The notes under the pieces are model-generated. The model was not told the origin of the DNA. It made no database searches and saw nothing but the letters and a program-made list of their open reading frames with translations. From Myxococcales bacterium (GTDB lineage: Bacteria; Myxococcota_A; Polyangia; Polyangiales; JADJMO01), in NCBI GenBank assembly GCA_016709545.1, contig JADJMO010000001.1, forward strand, positions 1 through 64,000: a stretch of DNA of 64,000 nt. Reading direction: 5' to 3'. A program made the position numbers and the translations under genes. Positions 1 to 9,793 of this stretch are shown here, in pieces; position 1 is the first letter of the stretch, and each line of letters starts with the position of its first letter.

Positions 1-663
1 CCCACGCGCGGTCGAGCAGGTGCACCGCCTTCGAGAGCGGGAGCGTCGGGCGCAGCAGCTGGAACGACGACTGCAGGAGCTGCCACGGCACGTTGCCGAG
101 CGAGTCGACCAGCACGCGCAGATCGAGCGTGGGCGTGCGGGCCCACGCCGAGAGCAGGCCGTCGTCGGCGAAGCGCACGGGCGCGGCGACCGCGCACACC
201 GAGGCCACGCGCGCGGGGCGCACGGCGGCGTGGATGGCCACCATGAGGCCGCCCATGCAGTAGCCGAGCACGTGGGCGCGCTCGGCGCCGGAGGTCTTGC
301 ACACGGCGGCGAGGGCGCGGCCGATCATGCCGTCGACGATCTCGTCGAAGGTGACGTAGCGGTCCTCGTCGCCGGGGGTGCCCCAGTCGATGCAGTAGAC
401 GTCGTGCCCGAGCCCCACGAGGTACTCGACGAAGCTCTTGCCCGGCATCAGATCGAGCACGTAGTGCCGGTTGATCAGCGACGGCACGAGCAGGATCGGC
501 GCGCCCGCCGCGAGGCCGGCGGGGCGCGGTCGGTAGCGGAGCAGGCGCGCCTTGTTGTCGCGGTGCACCACGTCGGCCGGGCTGACCCCGACCTGGGGCT
601 TCGGCCGCTGCGCGAGGCCGAACAGGTTCTGCCAGCGCTTGGTCTCTTCTGGGGGTCGGACAT
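1..663 (-). CDS. phaC: Poly(3-hydroxyalkanoate) synthase PhaC (N-terminal part, runs off window)
   Basis: Polymerises 3-hydroxyacyl-CoA into PHA at the granule surface. The minus-strand translation reads as an alpha/beta-hydrolase-type PHA synthase. It has the lipase-like box GYCMGG (plus positions about 251-268) with the catalytic Cys, preceded by VPSLINRHYVLDL and a WGTPG stretch typical of PhaC. The gene is cut at position 1, so the catalytic Asp and His are not visible. The ATG at 663 lies 11 nt after the ligase stop. A one-base C deficit near 651 (GGGGG on the plus strand) shifts the frame right after the first few residues; restoring it gives a continuous protein. It is the last visible gene of a minus-strand operon that starts near 6736. 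Class I or III cannot be decided from this fragment. Confidence 0.88.
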
Positions 664-674
664 GGGGTTCCCGA

Positions 675-2399
<1,725 letters not shown>

Positions 2400-2412
2400 G
2401 GGAGGCTCCTAC

Positions 2413-2426
2413 TGCACTGCAACAAA
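2413..2426. promoter_or_regulatory. Candidate PhaR operator, copy 1 (TGCACTGCAACAAA)
   Basis: This 14-mer is identical to the one before the phasin gene at 7449-7462. It sits in the 40-nt gap between the small phasin-like gene and the ligase, immediately upstream of the ligase ribosome site. It could give the ligase-phaC pair its own PHA-responsive control inside the operon. Confidence 0.5.
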
Positions 2427-2439
2427 GGGGAGACGCGGC

Positions 2440-2714
2440 TCACTGCGCGTCGAGGCGCTGCTCGAGCTCGAGCAGGCGGCTCTGGATCTGGTTCAAGAGG
2501 TGGAGCGTGCGCTCCTGGTCGCGCTTGCTCGGCAGGCCGAGCTCGGCCCAGAGGCGGGCCTGGCCTTGTCGCCGCCGCGCGCCGGCTTCATCACGGCCGT
2601 GAGGAGCAGCCCCGAGCCGTTCAGCACGAGCGGGCTCTTGAGCCACACCTCGAGGAGCCGCGCGGTGCGGTCCTCCCACGTGTCGAAGCCCTTCTTCCAG
2701 AGGTCCCAGGCCAT
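2440..2714 (-). CDS. Small phasin/PhaE-like granule protein, frameshifted
   Basis: The joined product is about 91 residues. It starts MAWDLWKKGFDTWEDRT, has a hydrophobic middle (VLNGSGLLLTAVMK) and ends in an amphipathic helix (LPSKRDQERTLHLLNQIQSRL). A short helix-rich protein next to phaC and an acyl-CoA ligase fits a PHA granule-associated protein or a reduced PhaE-type subunit; this is inference from context and composition. The ATG at 2714 is preferred over the one at 2720 because AGGAG lies 8 nt upstream of it. The frame shifts once near 2560, in the lysine/alanine-rich middle. It lies 11 nt after the upstream lipoprotein gene. Confidence 0.6.
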
Positions 2715-2725
2715 CTGCATCGCTC

Positions 2726-3552
2726 CTATTGACCGAGGCGCCGCAGCTCCGCGGCGACGGTGAAATCGACGGTGGGGTCGTTGTCCTTGCCGGTCGCGCG
2801 CGCGACCTCGCCGAAGCACTCCATGAACCACGACACCTGGCGGCGCGACACGGCGGCGCCCGCCGCGGGGCTCACGGTGACCTTGGTGCGGACGCGGTGC
2901 GCCTGCTCGAACGTGAAGTCGACGAGCACGAGGCGGCCGACGCCGTCGTCCTCGACCTCGTAGGTGTCCTTGCCCGCGTAGGGCAAGCCGCGGATGGTGC
3001 CGCCGGCGACGTTGCCGACCGAGATCCACCGGGCGCCCGGCGCGAGCGGGAAGGCGAGGATCTTGATCGGCGCGTCGTAGACGAGCAACGTCTTGCCCTC
3101 GGCGGGGGCCTCGGTCTTGCTCGCGATGCCGAGCAGGTAGAGGCCGGTGTCGTCGCGCCGGTAGACGCCGTCGAGGGTCTGCGCGGCGTCGATCGAGGAC
3201 ACGAACGAGCCCGTGGAGAACGAGAGCGCGTACCACTTGCCGGCGAGCCCGTTGGCCGCGAGCTTCAGCGCCTGGTCGTCCACGTAGTCGGTGCCGAAGT
3301 CCCAGACGCGCTTGCCCGCCTTGTCGACCTTGCCCACGAGGTCGACCGGGCGTCCTTCGCCCGGGGTGACGAGGTAGCCGACCGGCACGCCGAGCGCGGC
3401 GGCGAGCTCGTCGGCCTGGATCTTGCCGTCGAGGTTGGGCACGCACGAGAGCGGGCCGTCGCCGCCGCGTACGGTCTGGGCCGGGGACGGTCGCGTTGTC
3501 GCGCACAGCCGACGAGGAGGCGAACGAGCAGCAGAGGGGAGCAGGGGCGCAT
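2726..3552 (-). CDS. Exported lipoprotein, paralogue of the 5727-6736 product
   Basis: I do not recognise a named family. The N-terminus MRPCSPLLLVRLLVGC is a lipoprotein signal with its lipobox Cys at residue 16. The mature part (VWDFGTDYVDD...RLVLVDFTFEQ...) is soluble and beta-rich. The C-terminus (SWFMECFGEVARA...ELRRLGQ) matches that of the lipoprotein at 5727-6736 (AFVTECFGTVASV...ELRRLAP), so the two are diverged paralogues. Two indels in the first 40 codons (near 3460-3510) shift the frame. It is 11 nt from the genes on either side, inside the PHA operon. A periplasmic or surface substrate-binding role alongside the adjacent outer-membrane protein is inference. Confidence 0.65.
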
Positions 3553-3563
3553 CTTCGGTCCTC

Positions 3564-5106
3564 TCAGAAAGCGTAGGCGAGGCGGACCCGGACGAGCTGG
3601 GCGGGCTGGGCCGAGAGCTCTGCGCGGGGTTGTCGAGCCCGGACAGCGGGAAGAGCACGGCGTACTCGAGCGCGACGCCGAAGCCGTCGTCGGCTCGTAG
3701 GCGAGCGTCGGGTCGATCTCGACGCCCGAGCGGGCGCTTGCCGCCGGGGTCGACGCGGGCTCGATGGCCAACGAGGCGAACGCCGGCGGCCGAAGCGCAG
3801 GGTGGCCTGGCGCGCCGATCGGCGACCGGTCCAGCGCACGTGCGGCCGAAAGTAGACCGCGTCGGTCACGGTGCCGATGATCTCGCGGAACAGGATGCGG
3901 TCGATGCGGTAGTCGGGGTGGAAGCGGAAGTTGTCGACGCGACGGTCGCGCGCGAGGTCGGCCTGGGCACCGTCGAGGTCGCCGCCGCGGCGGCCGCTGC
4001 GCCGGCCGGATGGCGCCGAAGCCGGGGGCCGGGTCGCCGCTCGCGTACCCGAGGTCGAGGCCGGCCGACGCGCTCGCCGGGCCGAAGTCGGTCTCGAGCG
4101 CGGCGCCGATCTGGCGACGTCACGGGCGGTCGCGCTGACGCCGGGCACGAGCGAGGCCTGGTCGACGGTGGCCGGAGCACGGCCGCCTCGAGCTCGATGC
4201 GGACCATCGGCGAGATGAAGCGCAGCCAGGCGTCGAGCACCGTGGCGGAGAAGCCGCGCGGGCATCACCGGCCGACCGAGCGGACGCTCGGGCGAGGGGC
4301 AGGCACCGTAGGGGACGTCGAGGCCTGCCAGCGGTGAGCCACCGTGGCGCCGTAGTCGAAGGTGGCCTTGCCCGCCTTGGTGCGCCGCACAATGGCCGAC
4401 GGGTCGTGCCAGCGCAGCATGGCGAAGGTGACAGAGTGCACCTGCGTCGCGGGCGCGATGCCGACGCGGCGCACGCCGTCCTTGCGCCACGCGGTGGGCC
4501 CGACCCAGCTCATGTCGTAGGCGGCGGCCCAGATGTGGCCGGCGAGCGGGGTGATGAACGCGATGCGGTCCTGGGCGTCGCCGCTGTCGCAGTCGGCGCA
4601 GTCGCCGCCGTTGGCGAGCATCCCGAGCCCGAAGTGCGCGCCCATGCGGCCGGCCGCGAGCACGCCGACGGGGGTGCGCACCTCGCCGTAGGCGCGCTTG
4701 ACGCGGAGACGTCGCCGGGCGGAGACCGCTGCGTGCTGCTCGCCGAGGGCGCGCCGACCGCGGCGCCGCCCATCGCCACGTCGTCGAGCACGTCGACGCG
4801 CACCTTCACCGCGACGTTGCCGCCGAGCGAGTAGAACGCGAGGTCGGTGCGCAGACGCAAGTCGCCGCCGTAGAGCGACTGCGCCTTGGGATCGGCGCCC
4901 GGCACCGGGTAGAGCAGCTCGCCCGACGGCGTGGTGCCGCGGTCGAGGTCGAGGTTGTTCAGGAGCTCGCCGCGCACGCGGAACGCGCCGTGGAGCTCGA
5001 CCTCGGTCTTGTCGCGCGGGCGCAGATCGTCGCCGACGTCGGTGAAGCCGGTGGCGCGCGCGGGGAGCGCGACCAGCACGAGGGCGGCGGCGAGCAAGCG
5101 GCGCAT
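3564..5106 (-). pseudogene. Outer-membrane beta-barrel-like protein (TIGR04551-like), many frameshifts
   Basis: Starts with a cleavable signal peptide (MRRLLAAALVLVALPARA), followed by alternating polar/hydrophobic segments such as FRVRGELLNNLDLDRG, DLRLRTDLAFYSLGGNVAVKV and GRMGAHFGLGMLANGG. The last residues (RVRLAYAF) end in an aromatic, as barrel proteins do. Size (about 510 residues) and the N-terminal pattern recall the myxobacterial TIGR04551 family; that match is from memory and unverified. At least six frame changes (near 4715, 4345, 4265, 4180, 4085 and 3700-3790) break the gene, yet each piece is well conserved, so base-calling error is more likely than decay. It lies one base after the hydrolase gene and probably forms the outer-membrane channel of the operon. 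Confidence 0.55.
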
Positions 5107-5107
5107 G

Positions 5108-5730
5108 TCAGTTGCCGTCGAGGAACGAGACGAGGTCGGCGTTGGAGGCCTTGACCGCCTCGAGCATGGGGAAGTGCCCGCACTGCGGGTAGACGACGAG
5201 CTTGCTGTTCGGGAGCTCCTTGTGGAGGCGCTCGCCGAACGAGAGCAGCGTGACGGCGTCTTCGCGGCCCCAGAGGAGCAGCGTGGACTGCTGGATCTTC
5301 TTGTACTGATCCTGCCACTTGGCGAAGTTCTGGCCGCGCACGGCGGCGAGCGCGGCCGCGACGGTACCCGGTCGTTCGAGGGCGCGGTCGACGTCCTCGA
5401 CGAGGTGCTCGGTCATGAACCGCTCCTTGTCGTAGAACGCGTACGCCATGCGCTCGTCGGCGCGCTCCTTGTAGTAGAGCCCGAACAGCGCCTCGCCGAC
5501 GCCGTCGGCGCGCGCCCAGAGGAAGAACGTGGGGAGCTGCTCCTCGTAGACCCGAGCACGACCGCGGGCCCCTCGCCCTTGTCCTCGTAGCGGATGCGCA
5601 CGCCCTCGACCTCGACGTACTGGGCCTTCTCGGGCGCGCCCGGGAGCGGCCCCGCGTGGAAGGCGAGGCACCCAGTCGACCCGAGGGTGACCGTGAGCGC
5701 GACCGTGAGCGCGAGGACCGCGCGCTTCAC
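5108..5730 (-). pseudogene. Exported alpha/beta hydrolase lipoprotein, catalytic core missing
   Basis: The start is the GTG at 5730, overlapping the upstream stop as GTGA. The product begins with a lipoprotein signal (VKRAVLALTVALTVTLGSTGC) and the usual strand YVEVEGVRIRYEDKGEGPAVVL, where VHGF and the nucleophile elbow should follow. Instead, near 5551 the sequence jumps to YEEQLPTFFLWARADG in another frame and then runs normally to the end, with the typical C-terminal LLLWGREDAVTLL and the catalytic-His region PQCGHFPMLEA. Roughly 110-130 residues, including GxSxG, are therefore absent. With the block restored it would be a periplasmic or surface esterase/lipase supplying acids to the ligase. 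Misassembly is as likely as a real deletion. Confidence 0.6.
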
Positions 5731-6736
5731 GGCGCGAGCCTGCGCAGCTCGGAGAACCCGGTGAACTCCTCGGAGAGCTCGTTGGACTTGGAGACGACGC
5801 TCGCGACGGTGCCGAAGCACTCGGTCACGAAGGCGTAGGTGCGGGTGATGCTGGGGACGCCGGCGGCCGTGCGGGTGAGGACGATCTTCACGCGCAGCAC
5901 GTCGAACGTGGCGAAGGGGGTCGCGAGGCTGCCCTTCTGGTCGACGGTGACGTCGTAGGCCTCGGTGTAGAAGCTCGCGAAGCCACTCGCCGTCCCGCTG
6001 ACGTTGCTCGTCTTCCCGCTGGCGCCCAGGGCGAGCGGGGAAGCTTGATGGTGGGGATGGGGGTCGCGTAGGTGAGCTCGGTCTTGGTGGCGGAGTCGGT
6101 CGGCGACACCACACCGCGGAGGTTCAACGCCGCCGCGTCGAGCTGGAAGACGCCGAGGAGATCGCTCGAGCTCGAGAGCGCCGCCGCGTAGGTGGCGCCG
6201 GGGAACTTGGCGCTCCACCACTGACCGCTCGGCGAGAGCGTGTTGACCAGGACGTCCTTGTCGCTCGCGAACTTGCCCGCGAGGTTCCAGGTGCGCGTGC
6301 CGCCCGCGCCGGCCGCGCCAGCGGTGTCGAAGGTGTCGCTGGTGGCGACGCGGAAGGTGGCCTTGAGCCCGGCGGCGAGGGGGAGCTCGCCGGCGGTGAC
6401 GACGAAGTCCTTGTTGGGGAGGCACCCACCGCTGTCGACGGGCGGCGCGTCGACGGGGGCCGAGTCCTCGACGCCAGTGTCGGCCGCGTCGGTCGCGACG
6501 CCGGTGTCCTTGACGACCGAGCCGCAGGTGCCGTCCGCCTTGCAGATCCCCGAGGCGCAGTCCGCCCCGACGTGACAGAGGGCGGCCTCGTTGGTGGCGG
6601 AGCACCCGGCGAGGACGCCGAGGCCGGCGAGGAGCAGGTACTGCACCGCGGAGAGGATACCCTCGTGAGGGCCTGGGAGGAGCCCACGCTTCGTCACCCC
6701 TGCCAGCCAGCTCCTCCGTCGCGTCTTCGACTCCAT
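5727..6736 (-). CDS. Cys- and Asp-rich surface lipoprotein, first gene of the PHA operon
   Basis: MESKTRRRS leads to a hydrophobic stretch ending LLLAGLGVLAGC (lipobox). Then comes a small Cys-rich motif (CHVGADCASGICKADGTC) of the kind seen in myxobacterial secreted proteins, an Asp/Thr linker (DTG repeats, then VDSGGCL), and a beta-rich domain. It is paralogous to the 2726-3552 product at the C-terminus (TECFGTVASV...ELRRLAP). One frame change near 6042 is restorable by a single G. AAGGAG lies 5 nt before the ATG at 6736. A sigma70-like promoter and a candidate PhaR box lie just upstream. Function is unknown; ligand capture at the surface is a guess from context. Confidence 0.68.
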
Positions 6737-6762
6737 GACCACTCCTTGTGCGACGCTCGTGT

Positions 6763-6775
6763 TGCGTTGCAACAA
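6763..6775. promoter_or_regulatory. Candidate PhaR operator, copy 2 (TGCGTTGCAACAA)
   Basis: Differs from copies 1 and 3 only at the two middle bases (GT for AC). It is embedded in GTTGCGTTGCAACAAC, which is partly palindromic. It lies 27 nt upstream of the first gene of the minus-strand operon and just downstream of that operon's likely promoter, a classic repressor position. Confidence 0.5.
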
Positions 6776-6790
6776 CGTGAGCGGAGGCAG

Positions 6791-6819
6791 CATCTAGCCC
6801 CACATCCGGGGTTGGTCAA
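6791..6819 (-). promoter_or_regulatory. Sigma70-like promoter for the minus-strand PHA operon
   Basis: On the minus strand, TTGACC (6819-6814) and TAGATG (6796-6791) are separated by 17 nt. This places the transcript start a few bases before the candidate PhaR box. It is the best promoter match between this operon and phaR. Confidence 0.45.
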
Positions 6820-6874
6820 GGCGTGGATGTCGCTGTGCACCATCGGCGGGGTTCCGTCCGTCCCCGGTGGGCGC

Positions 6875-6880
6875 TAGGCT
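6875..6880 (+). promoter_or_regulatory. -10 hexamer TAGGCT of phaR
   Basis: Lies 9 nt before the phaR ATG, with no Shine-Dalgarno in between, implying a leaderless or very short-leader message. Confidence 0.4.
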
Positions 6881-6889
6881 CCGCGGACG

Positions 6890-7438
6890 ATGCTGGTGAA
6901 GAAGTACGGCAACCGCCGCCTCTACGACACGGACGCGAGCCGCTACATCACGCTCGACGAGCTCGCCGAATCGGTCCGGCGCGGCGCGGACCCGCGGGTG
7001 GTCGACGCCAAGACACAAGAGGACCTCACCCAGGCCACCCTCGCGCAGATCATCGTCGAGGGGCGCGGCGCCGCGCGGCTCCTGCCCATCCCCCTCTTGC
7101 TCCAGCTCGTGCGGCTCGGCGACGACGCGCTGGCCGAATTCTTCGGGCGATACATGACGTTCGCGCTCGAGATGTACCTGCAGGCCAAGCAGGGCGCGGC
7201 GGCGCTCGGCGCCATCAACCCGTTCCTGCAAGGCGGGCTCGGCGCGCTGGGTCGGTTCGTGCCGTCGGGGCTCGGCGCGTCGCTCGGCGCGTTCTCCCAG
7301 CCATCGTACACGCCGCCCGCGGCGCCCCCGCTCACCCCCGCCGCGCCCGCCCCCTCCGACGACGTGGCCGCCCTCCGGCGCGAGCTCGAGGCGCTCAAGC
7401 GCGAGGTGCACCGACCCCGGAAGCCCCGCGCCCGGTAG
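6890..7438 (+). CDS. phaR: PHA synthesis repressor PhaR
   Basis: A cytoplasmic regulator that, in characterised bacteria, binds DNA and nascent PHA granules and represses phasin genes and itself until polymer is present. Residues 1-60 carry the family signature: KKYGNRRLYDTDASRYITL, then DAKTQEDLTQATLAQII. Residues 65-120 form the granule-accumulation-regulator region, followed by a Pro/Ala linker and a short basic helix (ALRRELEALKREVHR). Length (182 aa) is normal. It sits between the divergent PHA operon and the phasin gene, close to two of the three candidate operators. Confidence 0.92.
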   Translation: MLVKKYGNRRLYDTDASRYITLDELAESVRRGADPRVVDAKTQEDLTQATLAQIIVEGRGAARLLPIPLLLQLVRLGDDALAEFFGRYMTFALEMYLQAKQGAAALGAINPFLQGGLGALGRFVPSGLGASLGAFSQPSYTPPAAPPLTPAAPAPSDDVAALRRELEALKREVHRPRKPRAR

Positions 7439-7448
7439 TCCTAGATTG

Positions 7449-7462
7449 TGCACTGCAACAAA
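7449..7462. promoter_or_regulatory. Candidate PhaR operator, copy 3 (TGCACTGCAACAAA)
   Basis: A perfect repeat of copy 1, 79 nt before the phasin ATG and 6 nt upstream of the likely -35 box. Phasin genes are the best-known PhaR targets, which supports the assignment. Confidence 0.55.
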
Positions 7463-7468
7463 AACGTC

Positions 7469-7496
7469 TTGACGGGTCGGCCTCGCGATCTAGGTT
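7469..7496 (+). promoter_or_regulatory. Phasin promoter
   Basis: TTGACG (7469-7474) and TAGGTT (7491-7496) are spaced by 16 nt. This leaves a leader of about 40 nt ending in GGAG 7 nt before the ATG at 7541. Confidence 0.45.
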
Positions 7497-7540
7497 GTGG
7501 CCGCCGGCAATCGAGCCGGCAGCCCGATCTGGAGATCGCC

Positions 7541-7798
7541 ATGTCCGAGACCGCTCGTTCGCAGTCGCACAATCCGTTCGTCGCCGCCTTCGAGAGCCAC
7601 CTGGCCCGCGCCGAGGCGTTCTACGCCCAGGCCGCCACCCTGGAGCAGAAGGCGCTGGAGCAGGCGCAGACCCAGCTCGACGAGTCGGCCCGCCTGTCGC
7701 GTGAGACCCTCGCCTACGGCGCCGCGATGATGGCCGAGTGGCGCAAGGCTTCCCTCGAGATGGCCCGCCGCACGGCGCAGCTCTTCACGGTCGCCTGA
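7541..7798 (+). CDS. Phasin
   Basis: An 85-residue, almost wholly helical protein starting MSETARSQSHNPFVAAFE. It has alternating Ala/Glu/Gln-rich amphipathic heptads (LEQKALEQAQTQLDESARL) and a second helix with Met/Ala-rich turns (YGAAMMAEWRKASLEMARR). Such proteins coat PHA granules and limit their size. It is shorter than typical PhaP (150-190 aa) but has the same character. It is one base upstream of the dehydrogenase gene and is preceded by the strongest candidate PhaR box. The call rests on composition and neighbourhood. Confidence 0.75.
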   Translation: MSETARSQSHNPFVAAFESHLARAEAFYAQAATLEQKALEQAQTQLDESARLSRETLAYGAAMMAEWRKASLEMARRTAQLFTVA

Positions 7799-7799
7799 G

Positions 7800-8567
7800 A
7801 TGCGGCCTCGCGATCTGGTCGGTCGTCGGGCCCTCGTCACCGGCGCGGCCTCGGGCATCGGCCTCGCCGTCGCCGAGGAGCTGCGCGCGCGGGGCGCCCA
7901 CGTGGTCCCGAGCGACGTGGCGGGGCCTGCGCTGCACGAGGCCTCCCTGCGCCTCGAGAGCGTGGGCGTCGCGGCCGACCTCTCGAACCGCGAGGACGTC
8001 GAGCGACTGATCGCCGAGGTGGGCGACGTCGACATCCTGGTCAACAACGCCGGCCTGCAGCACGTTTCGCCGATCGAGGAGTTCGACCCGGGCATGTGGG
8101 ACCGGCTGCTCGCCGTGATGCTCACCGCGCCGTTCCTGCTCACCCGCGCGATGGTGTCGGGCATGTACGCGCGCGGCTGGGGCCGCGTGGTGAACGTGGC
8201 CTCGGTGCACGGGCTCGTCGCCTCGCCGTACAAGTCGGCCTACGTCACGGCCAAGCACGGCGTCCTCGGCCTCACCAAGACGGTGGCCCTCGAGGCCGCC
8301 GCGCGCTGTCCGCAGGTGACCGTGAACGCCATCTGCCCCTCGTACGTGCGCACGCCGCTTGTTGAGAAGCAGATCGCGGCGCAGGCGCGCGTGCACGGGA
8401 TCCCGGAGGACGAGGTCGTGTCGCGCATCCTCCTCACGCAGAACGCGGTCAAGCGCCTCATCGAGCCGAGCGAGGTCGCCAAGAGCGTGGCGTACCTGTG
8501 TCAGGAGGAGTCCTGGAGCGTGACGGGCGCGGCCCTGACGATGGACGCTGGCTGGCTCGCCCATTGA
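7800..8567 (+). CDS. bdhA: 3-hydroxybutyrate dehydrogenase (short-chain dehydrogenase)
   Basis: Oxidises 3-hydroxybutyrate released from PHA to acetoacetate with NAD+. It has the Rossmann glycine motif TGAASGIG, NNAG, the catalytic Ser in NVASVHG and Tyr/Lys in YVTAKHG, and NAICPSYVRTPLVEKQI, a stretch characteristic of 3HB dehydrogenases. Length (255 aa) is typical. The ATG follows the phasin TGA by one base, so the two are cotranscribed. Together they couple granule structure to polymer turnover. Confidence 0.88.
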   Translation: MRPRDLVGRRALVTGAASGIGLAVAEELRARGAHVVPSDVAGPALHEASLRLESVGVAADLSNREDVERLIAEVGDVDILVNNAGLQHVSPIEEFDPGMWDRLLAVMLTAPFLLTRAMVSGMYARGWGRVVNVASVHGLVASPYKSAYVTAKHGVLGLTKTVALEAAARCPQVTVNAICPSYVRTPLVEKQIAAQARVHGIPEDEVVSRILLTQNAVKRLIEPSEVAKSVAYLCQEESWSVTGAALTMDAGWLAH

Positions 8568-8583
8568 GGGTAAGCTCGGGCGG

Positions 8584-8946
8584 ATGTCGCACCTCGCGCC
8601 CTGCCCCCAGTGTCTCCGCCACGTCCGTGTCGATGCCTCCACGTGCCCGTTCTGCGAGGGCGCGCTCGCGCTCGACCCGACGGCGCCCGCGCTGCCCACG
8701 CGCCGCCTCGGTCGCGCGGCGATGGTTGCGTTCGGCACCGTGGTGGCGACGGCGGCGGCCGCAGCGTGTGGCAACGGTCGCCCGCCCGCCGACGGCGCGA
8801 GCGCGGCGTCCTCGACCAGCGGTGACGGCACCGGCAGCACCACCGCCACGACGACGGCCGAACCGACGCAGACGGCCACGGCGACGACGGTGGTCCCGAA
8901 CAACAAGCCGTACGGCGCGCCACCCGCCGACGGCCTGCTCGTCTGA
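8584..8946 (+). CDS. Small zinc-ribbon membrane-anchored protein
   Basis: A 120-residue protein of unknown function. Residues 7-25 hold two CxxC pairs (CPQC and CPFC), a probable rubredoxin-like zinc ribbon. An RR-preceded hydrophobic stretch follows, ending AAAAAC at about residue 62, then a Ser/Thr-rich tail. The arrangement places a metal-binding knob inside the cell and a flexible tail outside. A lipobox at residue 62 is too late for an ordinary signal peptide, so a membrane anchor is more likely. TAAGCT lies 7 nt before the ATG. Confidence 0.6.
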   Translation: MSHLAPCPQCLRHVRVDASTCPFCEGALALDPTAPALPTRRLGRAAMVAFGTVVATAAAAACGNGRPPADGASAASSTSGDGTGSTTATTTAEPTQTATATTVVPNNKPYGAPPADGLLV

Positions 8947-9008
8947 AGCATCGACCGACGGTCCCGTCGTTCGCCGAGCGCGCGGTCGCGTGACGGCGCG
9001 CGTCCGTC

Positions 9009-9014
9009 TAGCAT
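9009..9014 (+). promoter_or_regulatory. -10 hexamer TAGCAT
   Basis: Nine nt before the ATG of the redoxin gene; no ribosome site lies between. Confidence 0.35.
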
Positions 9015-9023
9015 CCCCGTCCC

Positions 9024-9680
9024 ATGTCGAAGACCCTCGCGCTCGGACTGCTGGCCTGCCTCTCGTTCGGTTGCCACAAGGACCCGCCGGCGCCGACCAC
9101 GCCGGCTGCCACTACGAGCTCGCCGACCACCGCGACGGGACCGGCCGAGATCGGTCAGCCCGCACCGGCCTTCACCCTCGTCGACCTCGACGGCAAGGAG
9201 GTCTCCCTCGCGTCGTTCGCCGGCAAGACGGTGGTGCTCGAGTGGTTCAACCCGGGCTGCCCCTTCGTGAAGCGCGCGCACGAGGGCACGCTCAAGACCA
9301 TGGCCGCGGACGTGACCAAGAGCGGCTCGGTGGTGTGGCTGGCGATCAACTCGGGCGCGCCCGGCAAGCAGGGCGCGGCCAAGGAGGCCAACGTCGAGGC
9401 CAGGAAGACCTGGAGCATGAGCCACCCCGTCCTGCTCGATCCCGAGGGCAAGGTCGGCAAGGCCTACGGCGCGACCAACACGCCACACATGTTCGTCGTC
9501 GATCCGAAGGGCGTGCTCGTCTATGCCGGCGCGCTCGACGACACCAAGGGCGGCGAGCCCGAGCCGGGCGACAAGGTCCAGAACTACGTGGGCGCCGCGC
9601 TCGAGGCCGTCGCCGGTGGAAGATCCGTCGCGACGAGCCGGACCAAGGCGTGGGGTTGCGCGGTGAAATACGGGCAATGA
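9024..9680 (+). CDS. Redoxin-domain (AhpC/TlpA-like) lipoprotein
   Basis: Signal MSKTLALGLLACLSFGC ends in a lipobox. A Pro/Thr linker follows, then a thioredoxin fold starting IGQPAPAFTLVDLDG. The active-site region is FNPGCPFVKRAHEG, with a single peroxidatic-type Cys where TlpA would have CxxC. The C-terminus carries TKAWGC, common in this redoxin group. Likely an envelope thiol peroxidase or reductase. Length (218 aa) is normal and the gene appears intact. No partner gene is adjacent. Confidence 0.75.
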   Translation: MSKTLALGLLACLSFGCHKDPPAPTTPAATTSSPTTATGPAEIGQPAPAFTLVDLDGKEVSLASFAGKTVVLEWFNPGCPFVKRAHEGTLKTMAADVTKSGSVVWLAINSGAPGKQGAAKEANVEARKTWSMSHPVLLDPEGKVGKAYGATNTPHMFVVDPKGVLVYAGALDDTKGGEPEPGDKVQNYVGAALEAVAGGRSVATSRTKAWGCAVKYGQ

Positions 9681-9778
9681 CGGAGGCGTGACGCACGCCG
9701 CGGGGCGTCGATCTGAAGGGTCGCTCACAATTCGGTCAGGGTTCTGTCGGCCCGGCCAAAAAGCCCTTTGGGACCGCC

Positions 9779-9784
9779 TAGGCT
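9779..9784 (+). promoter_or_regulatory. -10 hexamer TAGGCT of the pfa operon
   Basis: Nine nt before the GTG of pfa1. The 113-nt gap upstream shows no other strong signal; an A-rich CCAAAAA run lies roughly where a -35 would be. Confidence 0.4.
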
Positions 9785-9793
9785 GCCCGCCCC

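Noticed and set aside
6736..6890. Riboswitch or small RNA in the gap between the PHA operon and phaR
   Set aside because: The 150-nt gap is explained by two promoters and an operator-like palindrome; no extended stem structure was seen.
8584..8946. Ordinary secreted lipoprotein
   Set aside because: The hydrophobic stretch starts after residue 40, behind a zinc ribbon, too late for a cleavable signal.
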